In this document: piece after piece, positions 35,142-43,986 of the stretch
How the letters are laid out: each line of letters starts with the position of its first letter
How positions within the stretch are numbered: the first letter of the stretch is position 1
Assembly: GCA_007694885.1 (NCBI GenBank)
Contig: REEW01000050.1
Coordinates: forward strand, 1 to 64,000
Direction of reading: 5' to 3'
From: Wenzhouxiangella sp.
GTDB lineage: Bacteria; Pseudomonadota; Gammaproteobacteria; Xanthomonadales; Wenzhouxiangellaceae
DNA length: 64,000 bases
Made by a program: the position numbers and the translations under genes
The notes under the pieces: model-generated
Databases searched by the model: none
The model's input: only the letters and a program-made list of their open reading frames with translations
Told to the model about the DNA's origin: nothing

Positions 35142-36755
35142 ATGTCCAACACAACCACAGCGCATCACGACGACCATCACGGCGAGCACCCCACCGGCCT
35201 GGCTCGCTGGGTGTTTTCCACCAACCACAAGGAAATCGGAACGCTTTACCTGGTGTTTTCGCTGGCGATGTTCCTGGTCGGCGGCGCCATGGCCCTGGTG
35301 ATCCGGGCGGAGCTGTTCGCGCCCGGCCTGCAGCTGGTCAATCCGGAGTTTTTCAACCAGATGACCACCATGCACGCCCTGGTGATGATCTTCGGTGCGG
35401 TCATGCCGGCCTTCGTCGGCCTGGCCAACTGGATGGTGCCGATGATGATCGGAGCGCCGGACATGGCCTTGCCGCGCATGAACAACTGGTCGTTCTGGAT
35501 TCTGCCGTTTGCCTTCACCATGCTGCTGGCAACCCTGTTCATGCCCAGTGGCGCCCCGGCTGCCGGCTGGACGCTCTACCCGCCGCTGTCCCTGCAGGGC
35601 GGCAACAGCCTGGCCTTCGTCATCCTCGCCATTCACCTGATGGGGATTTCCTCGATCATGGGCGCGATCAACATCATCGCGACCATCCTCAACATGCGCG
35701 CGCCCGGCATGACCCTGCTGCGCATGCCGCTGTTCGTCTGGACCTGGCTGATCACGGCCTTTTTGCTGATCGCGGTCATGCCGGTGCTGGCCGGGGCGGT
35801 GACCATGCTGCTGACCGACCGCTTCTTCGGCACCAGCTTCTTCAACGCCGCCGGCGGCGGTGATCCGGTCCTGTACCAGCACATCTTCTGGTTCTTCGGC
35901 CATCCCGAGGTCTACATCCTGATTCTCCCGGCATTCGGCATCGTCTCGGAAATCATTCCGACGTTTTCGCGCAAGCCGCTGTTCGGCTACACCTCCATGG
36001 TCTATGCGACCGCCTCGATTGCCTTCCTGTCGTTCATCGTCTGGGCCCATCACATGTTCACGGTCGGCATGCCGCTGGGCGCGATGCTGTTTTTCATGTA
36101 CGCCACCATGGTGATCGCCGTGCCCACCGGGGTGAAGATATTCAACTGGATTGCGACCATGTGGCGCGGCTCCATGACGTTCGAAACGCCGATGCTGTTC
36201 GCGCTCGGTTTCGTGGTGCTGTTCACGATCGGCGGGCTGTCGGGAGTGATGCTGGCCATCGTGCCGGCCAACTTCCAGTACCACGACACCTATTTCGTGG
36301 TTGCCCATTTCCATTATGTTCTGGTCACCGGCGCGGTCTTTGCCATCATGGCGGCCGTCTACTACTGGCTGCCGAAGTGGACCGGACACATGTACGACGA
36401 GAAGCTGGGCAAGATCCACTTCTGGTGGTCGACCATCTGGGTCAATGTGCTGTTCTTCCCCCAGCACTACCTGGGTCTTGCCGGCATGCCGCGCCGTATC
36501 CCCGACTACGCCGTCCAGTTCACCGAGTTCAACATGATTTCATCGATCGGTGGCTTCATGTACGGTTTTGGACAGCTGCTGTTTGTCTACATCATCTGGA
36601 AGTGCGTGCGCGGCGGCGAAAAGGCCACCGCCCAGGTCTGGGAAGGCGCGCGCGGCCTGGAATGGACGGTGCCCTCACCGGCGCCCCTGCACACCTTCGA
36701 TACGCCGCCGCTGGTGGAAGACAACGTCGCGGTGCATCGGGACAGGCTGACCTGA
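35142..36755 (+). CDS. coxA: Cytochrome c oxidase subunit I (aa3 type)
   Basis: The 537-residue protein has twelve membrane helices and carries heme a, heme a3 and CuB. Recognisable segments include [36 protein letters not shown] (CuB histidine and cross-linked tyrosine), [12 protein letters not shown], and [13 protein letters not shown] with heme-ligand histidines. It reduces O2 to water and pumps protons. The N-terminus is unusually His/Asp-rich (HHDDHHGEH), which may bind metal. GAGG precedes the ATG. It follows coxB by 45 bases. Confidence 0.96.
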   Translation: MSNTTTAHHDDHHGEHPTGLARWVFSTNHKEIGTLYLVFSLAMFLVGGAMALVIRAELFAPGLQLVNPEFFNQMTTMHALVMIFGAVMPAFVGLANWMVPMMIGAPDMALPRMNNWSFWILPFAFTMLLATLFMPSGAPAAGWTLYPPLSLQGGNSLAFVILAIHLMGISSIMGAINIIATILNMRAPGMTLLRMPLFVWTWLITAFLLIAVMPVLAGAVTMLLTDRFFGTSFFNAAGGGDPVLYQHIFWFFGHPEVYILILPAFGIVSEIIPTFSRKPLFGYTSMVYATASIAFLSFIVWAHHMFTVGMPLGAMLFFMYATMVIAVPTGVKIFNWIATMWRGSMTFETPMLFALGFVVLFTIGGLSGVMLAIVPANFQYHDTYFVVAHFHYVLVTGAVFAIMAAVYYWLPKWTGHMYDEKLGKIHFWWSTIWVNVLFFPQHYLGLAGMPRRIPDYAVQFTEFNMISSIGGFMYGFGQLLFVYIIWKCVRGGEKATAQVWEGARGLEWTVPSPAPLHTFDTPPLVEDNVAVHRDRLT

Positions 36756-36762
36756 CATCGTC

Positions 36763-36903
36763 GTGAGCGCAAGCAAACCCAAGAGCCGTATGCACAGGGA
36801 CCGGCGGCGCGGCATCGTCCGCACCGCCCTGGTCCTGGGCGGCGTTGTACTTTTGATCTACCTGTTCTTTATCGGCCAGGCCGCATTCAATTATTTCTCA
36901 TGA
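36763..36903 (+). CDS. 46-residue single-span membrane protein in the cytochrome oxidase operon
   Basis: A GTG start gives 46 residues: a basic N-terminus (KPKSRMHRDRRRG) and one transmembrane helix (about 21-40, ALVLGGVVLLIYLFFIGQ). Its stop overlaps the ctaG start (ATGA), and it begins seven bases after coxA, so it is firmly embedded in the operon. Similar short genes between coxA and ctaG occur in other proteobacteria and are thought to aid assembly or stabilise the enzyme. The sequence is too short for firm family assignment. Confidence 0.75.
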   Translation: MSASKPKSRMHRDRRRGIVRTALVLGGVVLLIYLFFIGQAAFNYFS

Positions 36904-37481
36904 GCAATTCAACGAGCGATCCAAAGAGTAATCCAACGAGAAGCCCGATCCGCACGGTCGGCAGCCTGACGGCTCTGGCGTTCGCCATGTTCGGCTTCGG
37001 CTATCTGCTGGTGCCGCTGTACGACAAGTTCTGCGAAATTACCGGCATCGGTGGCCGCACGGGGGACGCGGTCAGCGAGGAAGCACTGACCGCCGCTCCT
37101 GATCTTTCGCGCAAGGTCACCGTGCACTTCGATGCCACGGTCAACTCCGCCCTGCCCTGGCGCTTCGAGCCGACCGAACGCATGATGGACGTCCATCCCG
37201 GCAAGTTGTACGAGACGACCTACGTCGCGTTCAATCAGTCCGATCGCGCGGTTGTCGGTCAGGCCGTACCCAGCGTTTCGCCCGGCCGGGCGTCGCTTTT
37301 TTTCAACAAGACCGAATGCTTTTGCTTTACCGAGCAAATACTGGGACCCGGGGAGTCGCGCGACATGCCGGTGCGCTTCATTGTCGACCCCAACCTGCCG
37401 CAGGGCACCAGCCTGGTCACGCTTTCCTATATCATTTACAAAAATGACGAAGCCACGGCCGTGCTGGCCGCCGCCAACTGA
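36900..37481 (+). CDS. ctaG: Cytochrome c oxidase assembly protein CtaG/Cox11
   Basis: The 193-residue protein has one N-terminal membrane helix (about 21-43) and a periplasmic domain with the copper-binding CFCF motif (TECFCFTEQ) and PWRFEP, as in Cox11. It delivers copper to the CuB centre of subunit I. It is coupled to the small upstream membrane protein by an ATGA overlap and is followed 18 bases on by coxC. Confidence 0.95.
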   Translation: MSNSTSDPKSNPTRSPIRTVGSLTALAFAMFGFGYLLVPLYDKFCEITGIGGRTGDAVSEEALTAAPDLSRKVTVHFDATVNSALPWRFEPTERMMDVHPGKLYETTYVAFNQSDRAVVGQAVPSVSPGRASLFFNKTECFCFTEQILGPGESRDMPVRFIVDPNLPQGTSLVTLSYIIYKNDEATAVLAAAN

Positions 37482-37499
37482 TTTTCCGGGAGTCTTTTG

Positions 37500-38360
37500 A
37501 TGGGACAAAGCAGCTACTTCGTTCCGGCCACGGCCAAGTGGCCGATCGTTGGCACGGTCGGCATGTTCATCATGATGATCGGAGCGGCCAACTGGCTCAA
37601 TGCAGGGCCCACCGGTCCCTGGCTGTTCGCAATCGGCGGCGCCATCGTCATTGCCATGGTTTTCGGCTGGTTTGGCGATGTCATCCGCGAATCGCGGGCC
37701 AATCTCTACAACTCTGCGGTCGACGCCTCGTTCCGCCAGGGCATGATCTGGTTCATCTTTTCCGAGGTCATGTTCTTTGCCGCCTTCTTCGGCGCACTGT
37801 TCTATGCGCGAATCCTCGCCGTGCCATGGCTGGGCGGGGAAGGCACCGGCGCCATGACCCACGAACTCCTCTGGCCGGGCTTCGAGGCGGCCTGGCCGAC
37901 CCACGGCCCGGCCGAACTGGGCGGTGACTTCCAGACCATTCCGGGATTCGGTCTGCCGCTGATCAATACGCTGATTCTTCTGACCTCCGGCGTAACCCTG
38001 ACCATCGCCCACTGGGCGCTGAAGAAGGAGCAACGGGGGCCGCTGGTTTTCTGGATGTTCGTGACCATCCTGCTGGCCTGTCTGTTCCTGAGCATCCAGA
38101 GTTACGAGTACGTTCACGCCTATCGCGACCTGGGCCTGACGCTGGGCTCCGGGATCTATGGATCAACCTTTTTCATGTTGACCGGATTCCACGGCGTGCA
38201 CGTGGTCATCGGCACCATCATGCTGATCGTGATTGCCATTCGCTGCATGATGGGTCACTTCAGCAAGAAAAACCATTTCGGCTGGGAGGCGGCTGCCTGG
38301 TACTGGCACTTCGTCGACGTGGTCTGGCTCGGTCTGTTCATCTTTGTCTACGTGGTCTAG
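37500..38360 (+). CDS. coxC: Cytochrome c oxidase subunit III
   Basis: The 286-residue protein has about seven transmembrane helices and matches subunit III, with FRQGMIWFIFSEVMFFAAFF, SSGVTLTIAHWAL-like text, and GFHGVHVVIGT near the C-terminal helices, ending in WYWHFVDVVWLGLFIFVYV. It stabilises subunit I and proton uptake. ATG at 37500 was chosen over the adjacent TTG; GGGAG lies upstream. The oxidase operon stops here: SURF1, ctaA and ctaB do not follow, and the next gene converges after 18 bases. Confidence 0.95.
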   Translation: MGQSSYFVPATAKWPIVGTVGMFIMMIGAANWLNAGPTGPWLFAIGGAIVIAMVFGWFGDVIRESRANLYNSAVDASFRQGMIWFIFSEVMFFAAFFGALFYARILAVPWLGGEGTGAMTHELLWPGFEAAWPTHGPAELGGDFQTIPGFGLPLINTLILLTSGVTLTIAHWALKKEQRGPLVFWMFVTILLACLFLSIQSYEYVHAYRDLGLTLGSGIYGSTFFMLTGFHGVHVVIGTIMLIVIAIRCMMGHFSKKNHFGWEAAAWYWHFVDVVWLGLFIFVYVV

Positions 38361-38378
38361 TGCGAGTGGTTCGGAGAC

Positions 38379-41300
38379 TCAGCGGCAGCCAATGACGGTT
38401 TCGGCGGAGCCTGCCGCGGCTGCAGGCTGTCGCTCACGATAAACCTGCCCGGCCGGCTCGGCCCCGACCCGCACGATGCCCTCGGCTTGCAGTCCGGCCA
38501 GGGCCAGTGACGTTTCCTCAACGCTAAGCCCGGTTTCTGCGGCCAGGCCGGCCGCATCGGCTTGACCGGTCCGCTTGACCGCACCCAGAGCAATACGGCG
38601 CGCGGCCTCGTCGCGGCAGTCCAGCACGGGCGGTCGCAAGCCGCGCGGAACAAAGGGGTGCAAGCGCGCATCCGGACACAGGGTCAGCCACTCGGCGAGG
38701 TTGCCGGAATGAACCCACAGGCAGGTTTGACGCCTGGTCCACAGGGCTGTTGCAATGCCCTGTCGTACGAGTTTGACAAACGCCGCAGCGGCGCCGATGC
38801 GCTCGCCCTGCGCCCGCGGCAGGTACAACCACTGCAGTAGCCGTTGCTCCAGCCAGGCCGGATCCGGGGAGCCGCGGCAAAGCCTCGAAGCCGCGGTTTT
38901 GGCGGGCGTGATCGACGGTTTGGACGCCCGTTCAAAGGCCCGTGTGCGCCTTTCCTCGGCCGCGGCCGGATCCAGGTAGCCGTAGCGCGGAACGTGCAGT
39001 ACGCTTTCGGCCAGCACCGACGGTGTCCGGGTCTGGATTGCGCTGACTTCAATGCTGCCGCACTCGATGGCCCGGTAGATGCGCTCCAGCCCGACCAGGT
39101 CCATGTGTTCATCCAGGCAGTCGGCCAGGGCCTGCCGGACCAGGGGATGGTCGGGAACCCTCCTCGGTCCGGCGAGATTTTCCAGGCAGGCCAGCTGGTC
39201 GGGGAAGATTCTGGCGATCAGGTTCTCGGCCTGGTTGCGCTGAATCTGGGCCGGCACCGGGCCGGCCTCGTCGCGGCGCCGGATTGCAAGCGCGTTGTTG
39301 GCGCACCAGCGCAAACGGGTCGCAAACAAGGGGGTGTCCAGAACCGCCTGGACCAGCACATCGCGCACGGTGGCGGCGCTGAGGTAGCCGAGCACTTCGG
39401 CCAGGGGGAAACTGTGGGTGGCGCCCAGCGAGATCAGGATGGCGTTGTCCGTGGCTGCCGCCTGGAGCTCGAAATTGAATTGCCGGCAGAACCGCTTGCG
39501 CAAGGCCAGGCCCCATGCCCGGTTGATGCGTTGGCCGAACAGGGCATGCACGACCAGGTGCTCGTCACCGCCCGGGTCGAAGAAGCGCTCCAGGACGATC
39601 CGCCGGCTGCCCGGCAACACCCCCAGCTGCTCCCTGGCCGTCGCCAGAAACGCGTCCAGCTGGCCGCGGCCCGGTTTGCAGCCGCGCTCGACCCGGGCCA
39701 TGCGCTGGCGGACGAAACTCGACAGCATGGGCGAGCGTCCCGGCCCCTCGCCCAGCCAGAACGGCAAGGCCGCCTCGGATCGATCGCAGCTGCGCACATC
39801 GACCCGGCCGGACGCCACGCGCTCGATCCGGTAGGTTTCGCCGCCCAGCTGAATCACATCGCCGGGACTCGATTCGAAGGCAAACTCTTCGTCCAGGCGG
39901 CCGATGCTCAGGCCGCGATCGAGATCGCGAACATCGTAGTCGAACCACTCGGGAATGGTGCCGGCATTGAGCAGGCAGTGGCGGCCGGCATTTTCATCCG
40001 CCCTGATTCGCCCGCCGCCCAGACGCAGCAGTGGCCCGCTTCCGGTTTCCCGGCCCTCGACGTAGCCATGGTGAAGCATGTCGAGCACGCCATCGAAACA
40101 TTTCCTCGACAGTCGCGCCCAGGGTGACGCACCACGAACCAGCTGAAAAATCGCTTCTTCATCGGTCTCGCCGACAGCCGCCATGGCCACGATGTGCTGG
40201 GCGAGCGTATCCAGCGAGCCCGAAGGCATGAAGCCCGCCTCGCTCTTTTGCGCCTGCAGGGCGTCGGCCAGGGCGTGGGCGTCCATGAGGTCGCTCAAGG
40301 TCAGCGGAAACAGGTGCAGGCGCGGTCGCTGACCGGGGCGATGACGCGATCGCCCGGCCCGCTGACGCGCGCCGCCAACGCTGCCTGCCTGGCCGATCTG
40401 GCAGACCCGCTCCAGTTTGCCGATGTCGATGCCCAGTTCCAGCGTCGCGCTGGATACGACCGCAGCGAGCTTACCGGCACGCAGCTGCTGTTCGATCATT
40501 GCCCGCCGCTGGTGTCCCAGACTGCCGTGATGGGCCGCCACCCGGTCCTGCCCGACATGCTCGGCCAGCGCGGACGCAACCCGCTCGACCAGCGCCCGTG
40601 TTGGACAGAAAACAAGCGTGGTTCCGCCGCTGCGCATCAGCTCGACGATCCGCTCGAAGATGCAGTCCCAGTTGGCCCGTCGGGCAAAGTGACCGAGCGG
40701 CTCAGGGCCGAGTTCGATGTGCAGATCCAGACCGTTCGCAGCAGCCGGCGCCACCACTGCGCAGCGGCGTCGGGCACCGGCCAGGTAACGCGCCGCCGAC
40801 TGCGCCGGTCGGACCGTGGCGCTCATGCCGACCCGCTGCAGCTTACCGTCTGCCTGCAGTCGCTGCAGGCGCGCGAGCGACAAGGCCAGATGGGCGCCGC
40901 GCTTGCCGTTCATCAGGGCATGGATTTCATCGACAACCACCGCTTTCACTCCGCCCAGCATCTTGCGCCCGCCGCTTGAGCCAAGCAGGATATACAGCGA
41001 TTCTGGCGTGGTCAGAAGCAGGTTGGGACGAGTCTTGATCTGGCGCTGACGTTCGGACCGGCTGGTATCGCCGGTACGCACCGCAATGCGCAGACCTGCG
41101 GCCGCATCGGGAAGCGAAGCCAGGTCGGCGGTCAGGCCATCGGCCATGTTGTTCGACAGCGCGCGCAGAGGCGAGATGTAGAGAATTGTTTCCGGATTGG
41201 GTCCGGCAGGTCCGCTCAACAGCCCATCCAGCAAGGGCAGCAGCGCCGCCATGGATTTTCCCTGGCCGGTGCCGGCACTGATCAGACAATGCGCCCCGGA

Positions 41301-41399
41301 AGCCACCACGGGCCAGGCAGCGCGCTGGATTTCGGTCGGCACCCCAAAGCGGTTCCGGAACCAGGCGCGCACCGGAGCGCTGAACGGCAGGACGTGCAT
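38379..41399 (-). CDS. Lhr-like DEAD/DEAH-box superfamily 2 helicase
   Basis: The 1006-residue protein has helicase motifs I (AGTGQGKS), Ia (SPLRALSNN), II (DEIH), III (SATVRP) and motif V/VI regions (SSATLELGIDIG, QRAGRSRHRPGQ), followed by the Lhr-type winged-helix and core C-terminal domain. It probably unwinds or remodels DNA or RNA-DNA in repair. Motif VI reads GRSRHRPG where relatives have GRSGHRPG. The usual Lhr partners (ligase, nuclease, phosphoesterase) are not nearby. ATG at 41399 was chosen; a TTG at 41429 is an alternative. It lies 40 bases downstream of a lipoprotein gene. Confidence 0.87.
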   Translation of the reverse strand: MHVLPFSAPVRAWFRNRFGVPTEIQRAAWPVVASGAHCLISAGTGQGKSMAALLPLLDGLLSGPAGPNPETILYISPLRALSNNMADGLTADLASLPDAAAGLRIAVRTGDTSRSERQRQIKTRPNLLLTTPESLYILLGSSGGRKMLGGVKAVVVDEIHALMNGKRGAHLALSLARLQRLQADGKLQRVGMSATVRPAQSAARYLAGARRRCAVVAPAAANGLDLHIELGPEPLGHFARRANWDCIFERIVELMRSGGTTLVFCPTRALVERVASALAEHVGQDRVAAHHGSLGHQRRAMIEQQLRAGKLAAVVSSATLELGIDIGKLERVCQIGQAGSVGGARQRAGRSRHRPGQRPRLHLFPLTLSDLMDAHALADALQAQKSEAGFMPSGSLDTLAQHIVAMAAVGETDEEAIFQLVRGASPWARLSRKCFDGVLDMLHHGYVEGRETGSGPLLRLGGGRIRADENAGRHCLLNAGTIPEWFDYDVRDLDRGLSIGRLDEEFAFESSPGDVIQLGGETYRIERVASGRVDVRSCDRSEAALPFWLGEGPGRSPMLSSFVRQRMARVERGCKPGRGQLDAFLATAREQLGVLPGSRRIVLERFFDPGGDEHLVVHALFGQRINRAWGLALRKRFCRQFNFELQAAATDNAILISLGATHSFPLAEVLGYLSAATVRDVLVQAVLDTPLFATRLRWCANNALAIRRRDEAGPVPAQIQRNQAENLIARIFPDQLACLENLAGPRRVPDHPLVRQALADCLDEHMDLVGLERIYRAIECGSIEVSAIQTRTPSVLAESVLHVPRYGYLDPAAAEERRTRAFERASKPSITPAKTAASRLCRGSPDPAWLEQRLLQWLYLPRAQGERIGAAAAFVKLVRQGIATALWTRRQTCLWVHSGNLAEWLTLCPDARLHPFVPRGLRPPVLDCRDEAARRIALGAVKRTGQADAAGLAAETGLSVEETSLALAGLQAEGIVRVGAEPAGQVYRERQPAAAAGSAETVIGCR

Positions 41400-41439
41400 A
41401 CCGTCCAGGCTACGGCCCGCTCTTCTCAAAACATGAGAA

Positions 41440-41871
41440 TCAGCGTCCGGCCACGCGCTCCCAGGACGCCGTGATGAGTTCCCAGTCCGAGCCCTGGCGC
41501 CGCCATCCGGTCGAGACCCGGTACCAGCTGCCCTGCTCCGGTATCAGACCGCTGCCGCCGGTAAGCACCGCCTGGAAGCTGGCGCTGGCGCGGTCATCGG
41601 TGACCAGGTCGACCTGGATATCGAACAGGCGAACGCGAATCCTCTGATGCGCGCGCATCTCCCGGTTGAGCAGCAGTCGCGCGCCGCGCCGGTCGAGATT
41701 CCAGGTGTCGGCACTGAAGTCGTCGGCCAGCGGCGCCATGAAGGCGCGCGCGTTCTGGTCAGCCAGGGCATCGATCATGGCGTCCAGATGTTGTCGGATC
41801 CGGTCTTCATCGGCCGGGCGGGTGCACGCAACCAGGACAAGAACCGGCACAAGCGTGAGCCAGAGGCGCAT
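41440..41871 (-). CDS. Putative lipoprotein with NTF2-like fold
   Basis: The 143-residue product has a signal peptide ending in a lipobox (LVLVACTR), so it should be lipid-anchored. The mature domain is of nuclear-transport-factor-2-like size and pattern (IRQHLDAMIDALADQN at the start and WELITASWERVAG at the end), typical of small periplasmic NTF2-like proteins of unknown function. The start overlaps the stop of the GCS2-CBS gene by one base (ATGA), so the two are coupled. Confidence 0.75.
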   Translation of the reverse strand: MRLWLTLVPVLVLVACTRPADEDRIRQHLDAMIDALADQNARAFMAPLADDFSADTWNLDRRGARLLLNREMRAHQRIRVRLFDIQVDLVTDDRASASFQAVLTGGSGLIPEQGSWYRVSTGWRRQGSDWELITASWERVAGR

Positions 41872-43790
41872 CAGGCGTTTTCGGCGAGATAGGCTTCCAG
41901 CAAGCGCCCGGCGACGGCGACCAGGTCGTGTTCGGTGACCAGGCCGATCAGCTTGCGGTCTCGATCGACCACGGGCAGACAGCTCAAGCGTTTGTCGCGC
42001 ATCAGGCGAATCGCCTGCACGGTACTGGTATCCGGGCTGATCGCCAGCGGATCCGGGTTCATGATGTCGCGCACCATGACGGCCGAGTCATCCCGATTGC
42101 CGCGCGCGATCAGGCGCAAAAGCTGGCGATGGGAAACCAGCCCCAGCAACTGGCCGGAGTCATCCTCTACCGGTACGTGGCGCACGTAGCGCCATTCCAT
42201 CAGGCTGGCGGCAAAATCGACGATATCGTCCGGGCGAACCGTGAACAGGTCGGTGGCCATGAACTGACCAACGGTGCGATAGCTGTCGCGCCAGTCCTGG
42301 CTGTGGCAGAACTTGGCCAGGACCCAGTCCGCGACCGGTTTGCCGGATTCCTGCTGCTCGATCATGCTGCCGGTCAGCGCACGCAGGCACTCGTGCGGAC
42401 TGGCCGAGCCGCGCATCTGTTCCAGGGATTCCAGCTGCCAGCGCGCGCCGGTGCGGCGCCGCTCCACCCGGCTCTGGACCACGCCCAGGTAGCGCTCGAT
42501 GTCGGATTCGTCGATGCCCGCCTCTTCCAGACCCTCTCTGGCCAGGGGAATCAGTTTGCCCAGGATCAGATCCTGGGCGGTCATCTGCTCATCGTCGAAC
42601 CAGACCTGCTGGGCCCTCAGACCCTCGCGCGCGGCGGTCATGAAATTGGCCTTGACGTCGGCAAAACTGAAATGCTCCCGGATATCGGAAACCGACCGCG
42701 AGAGTTTCGCCATCATGCCGAAAAAGAACGCGGCGTTGGCGACCTCGTCGAGAACGGTGGGGCCGGACGGAATGACCCGGTTCTCGATTCGAAGGTGCGG
42801 TTTTCCGTTCTCCGAGATCCCGTAACAGGCCCGGTTCCAGCGGTAAACGGTGCCGTTGTGCAGGCGCAAGGCGTTGAGCTTCGGAATCTCGCCGCGCGCG
42901 ACCATGCCGATCGGATCCTTCTCGAATTCGGTTGTCAGGATGACCCGGAACCGGGCAATGTCTTCTTTGAAAATCTCGATGACCGACTCTTCGACCCACT
43001 GGTCACCGAAATGGACCCGCGGCTTGTGCCCGCGTGCGGCATGGGCCTGGGAGCGGGCATCGATGGAATGTTCGAAAACCGCAATTCGGCTTTCATGCCA
43101 GAGCCGCTTGCCCAGCAGGATGGGCGAGTTGACGCAGGCCGCCAATAGCGGTCCGGTGACCACCTGGGCAATGTTGTACAGATGGGCGAATTCCTCGGCA
43201 TCGACCTGGAAGTGGACCTGGAAGCTGGTATTGCATGCCTCCAGCATGAGGTTGTCGTGGTTCAGACTGAGCTGATCGATCCCCTTGATCGAGATCTGGA
43301 AGTGGCTGCCGCGCAGTCGGAGCAGGGCCTCGTTGAGGGCGAAATAGCGGGCCTTGGGCACCATCGCGTCGAGGCTGAGATGATCCGTGGTCAGGGTTGG
43401 AAGAATCCCGACCAGGGCGGCCCGGCTTCCGACTTTCGCCGCGGTTTCCCGGGCGATGCGCATGACCTCGACCGTTTCACGCTCGAGCTGGCGCAAGCAA
43501 TCGCCGCCCAGTTGCAGGGGCGAGAGGTTGGCTTCCAGGTTGAACAGACCCAACTCATGGGTGAAGCGCGGATCATCCATCAGATCGAGGATCTGCATGG
43601 CCGTAAGCGCCGGACGATTGGCCTGGTCGACCAGAAACATTTCCTGCTCGGCACCGATTCGGCGGATGCCGCGCTCGAACAATCCGGCCGCGTGCATGTC
43701 CTCCAGGGCACGCACCTCGTCTAGCAATGCCTTCATGAAGGCTCGCCTCAGACCCTCGTCGCCTGAGCGCTGTACGTTCTGTTCTCCCAT
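41871..43790 (-). CDS. GCS2-type glutamate-cysteine ligase-like protein fused to a CBS-domain pair
   Basis: The 639-residue protein has a large N-terminal domain (about 40-480) like GCS2-family carboxylate-amine ligases (IGAEQEMFLVD, GLFNLEANLSPLQLGG, ACNTSFQVHFQVD, RIENRVIPSGPT). The last 130 or so residues are two CBS domains (VGQFMATDLFTV; VRDIMNPDPLAISP), which usually sense adenine nucleotides. A ligase joining an amino acid by its carboxylate under energy-charge control is implied; the substrates are unknown. ATG at 43790 (MGEQNVQRS) was chosen, as the longer frame adds 95 atypical residues. It is coupled to the downstream lipoprotein and divergent from fadD. Confidence 0.82.
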   Translation of the reverse strand: MGEQNVQRSGDEGLRRAFMKALLDEVRALEDMHAAGLFERGIRRIGAEQEMFLVDQANRPALTAMQILDLMDDPRFTHELGLFNLEANLSPLQLGGDCLRQLERETVEVMRIARETAAKVGSRAALVGILPTLTTDHLSLDAMVPKARYFALNEALLRLRGSHFQISIKGIDQLSLNHDNLMLEACNTSFQVHFQVDAEEFAHLYNIAQVVTGPLLAACVNSPILLGKRLWHESRIAVFEHSIDARSQAHAARGHKPRVHFGDQWVEESVIEIFKEDIARFRVILTTEFEKDPIGMVARGEIPKLNALRLHNGTVYRWNRACYGISENGKPHLRIENRVIPSGPTVLDEVANAAFFFGMMAKLSRSVSDIREHFSFADVKANFMTAAREGLRAQQVWFDDEQMTAQDLILGKLIPLAREGLEEAGIDESDIERYLGVVQSRVERRRTGARWQLESLEQMRGSASPHECLRALTGSMIEQQESGKPVADWVLAKFCHSQDWRDSYRTVGQFMATDLFTVRPDDIVDFAASLMEWRYVRHVPVEDDSGQLLGLVSHRQLLRLIARGNRDDSAVMVRDIMNPDPLAISPDTSTVQAIRLMRDKRLSCLPVVDRDRKLIGLVTEHDLVAVAGRLLEAYLAENA

Positions 43791-43986
43791 GCCCGAGCCT
43801 GCGTAGATTTGATCGGGATGATAAACCGCGGCGGCGATCTGAGCAAACCCGGCTGGCGGTCGGTCAGTCGCATGGACTGCCGACACCCCGGGGCGGGGTC
43901 GGATAAGCGCCTGGAGCTTGTCTGTCGACGCCGGGTATGCCAAGCTTGGGGTTTGACCACAACACCATAGAATCGGGGTAAAACCA

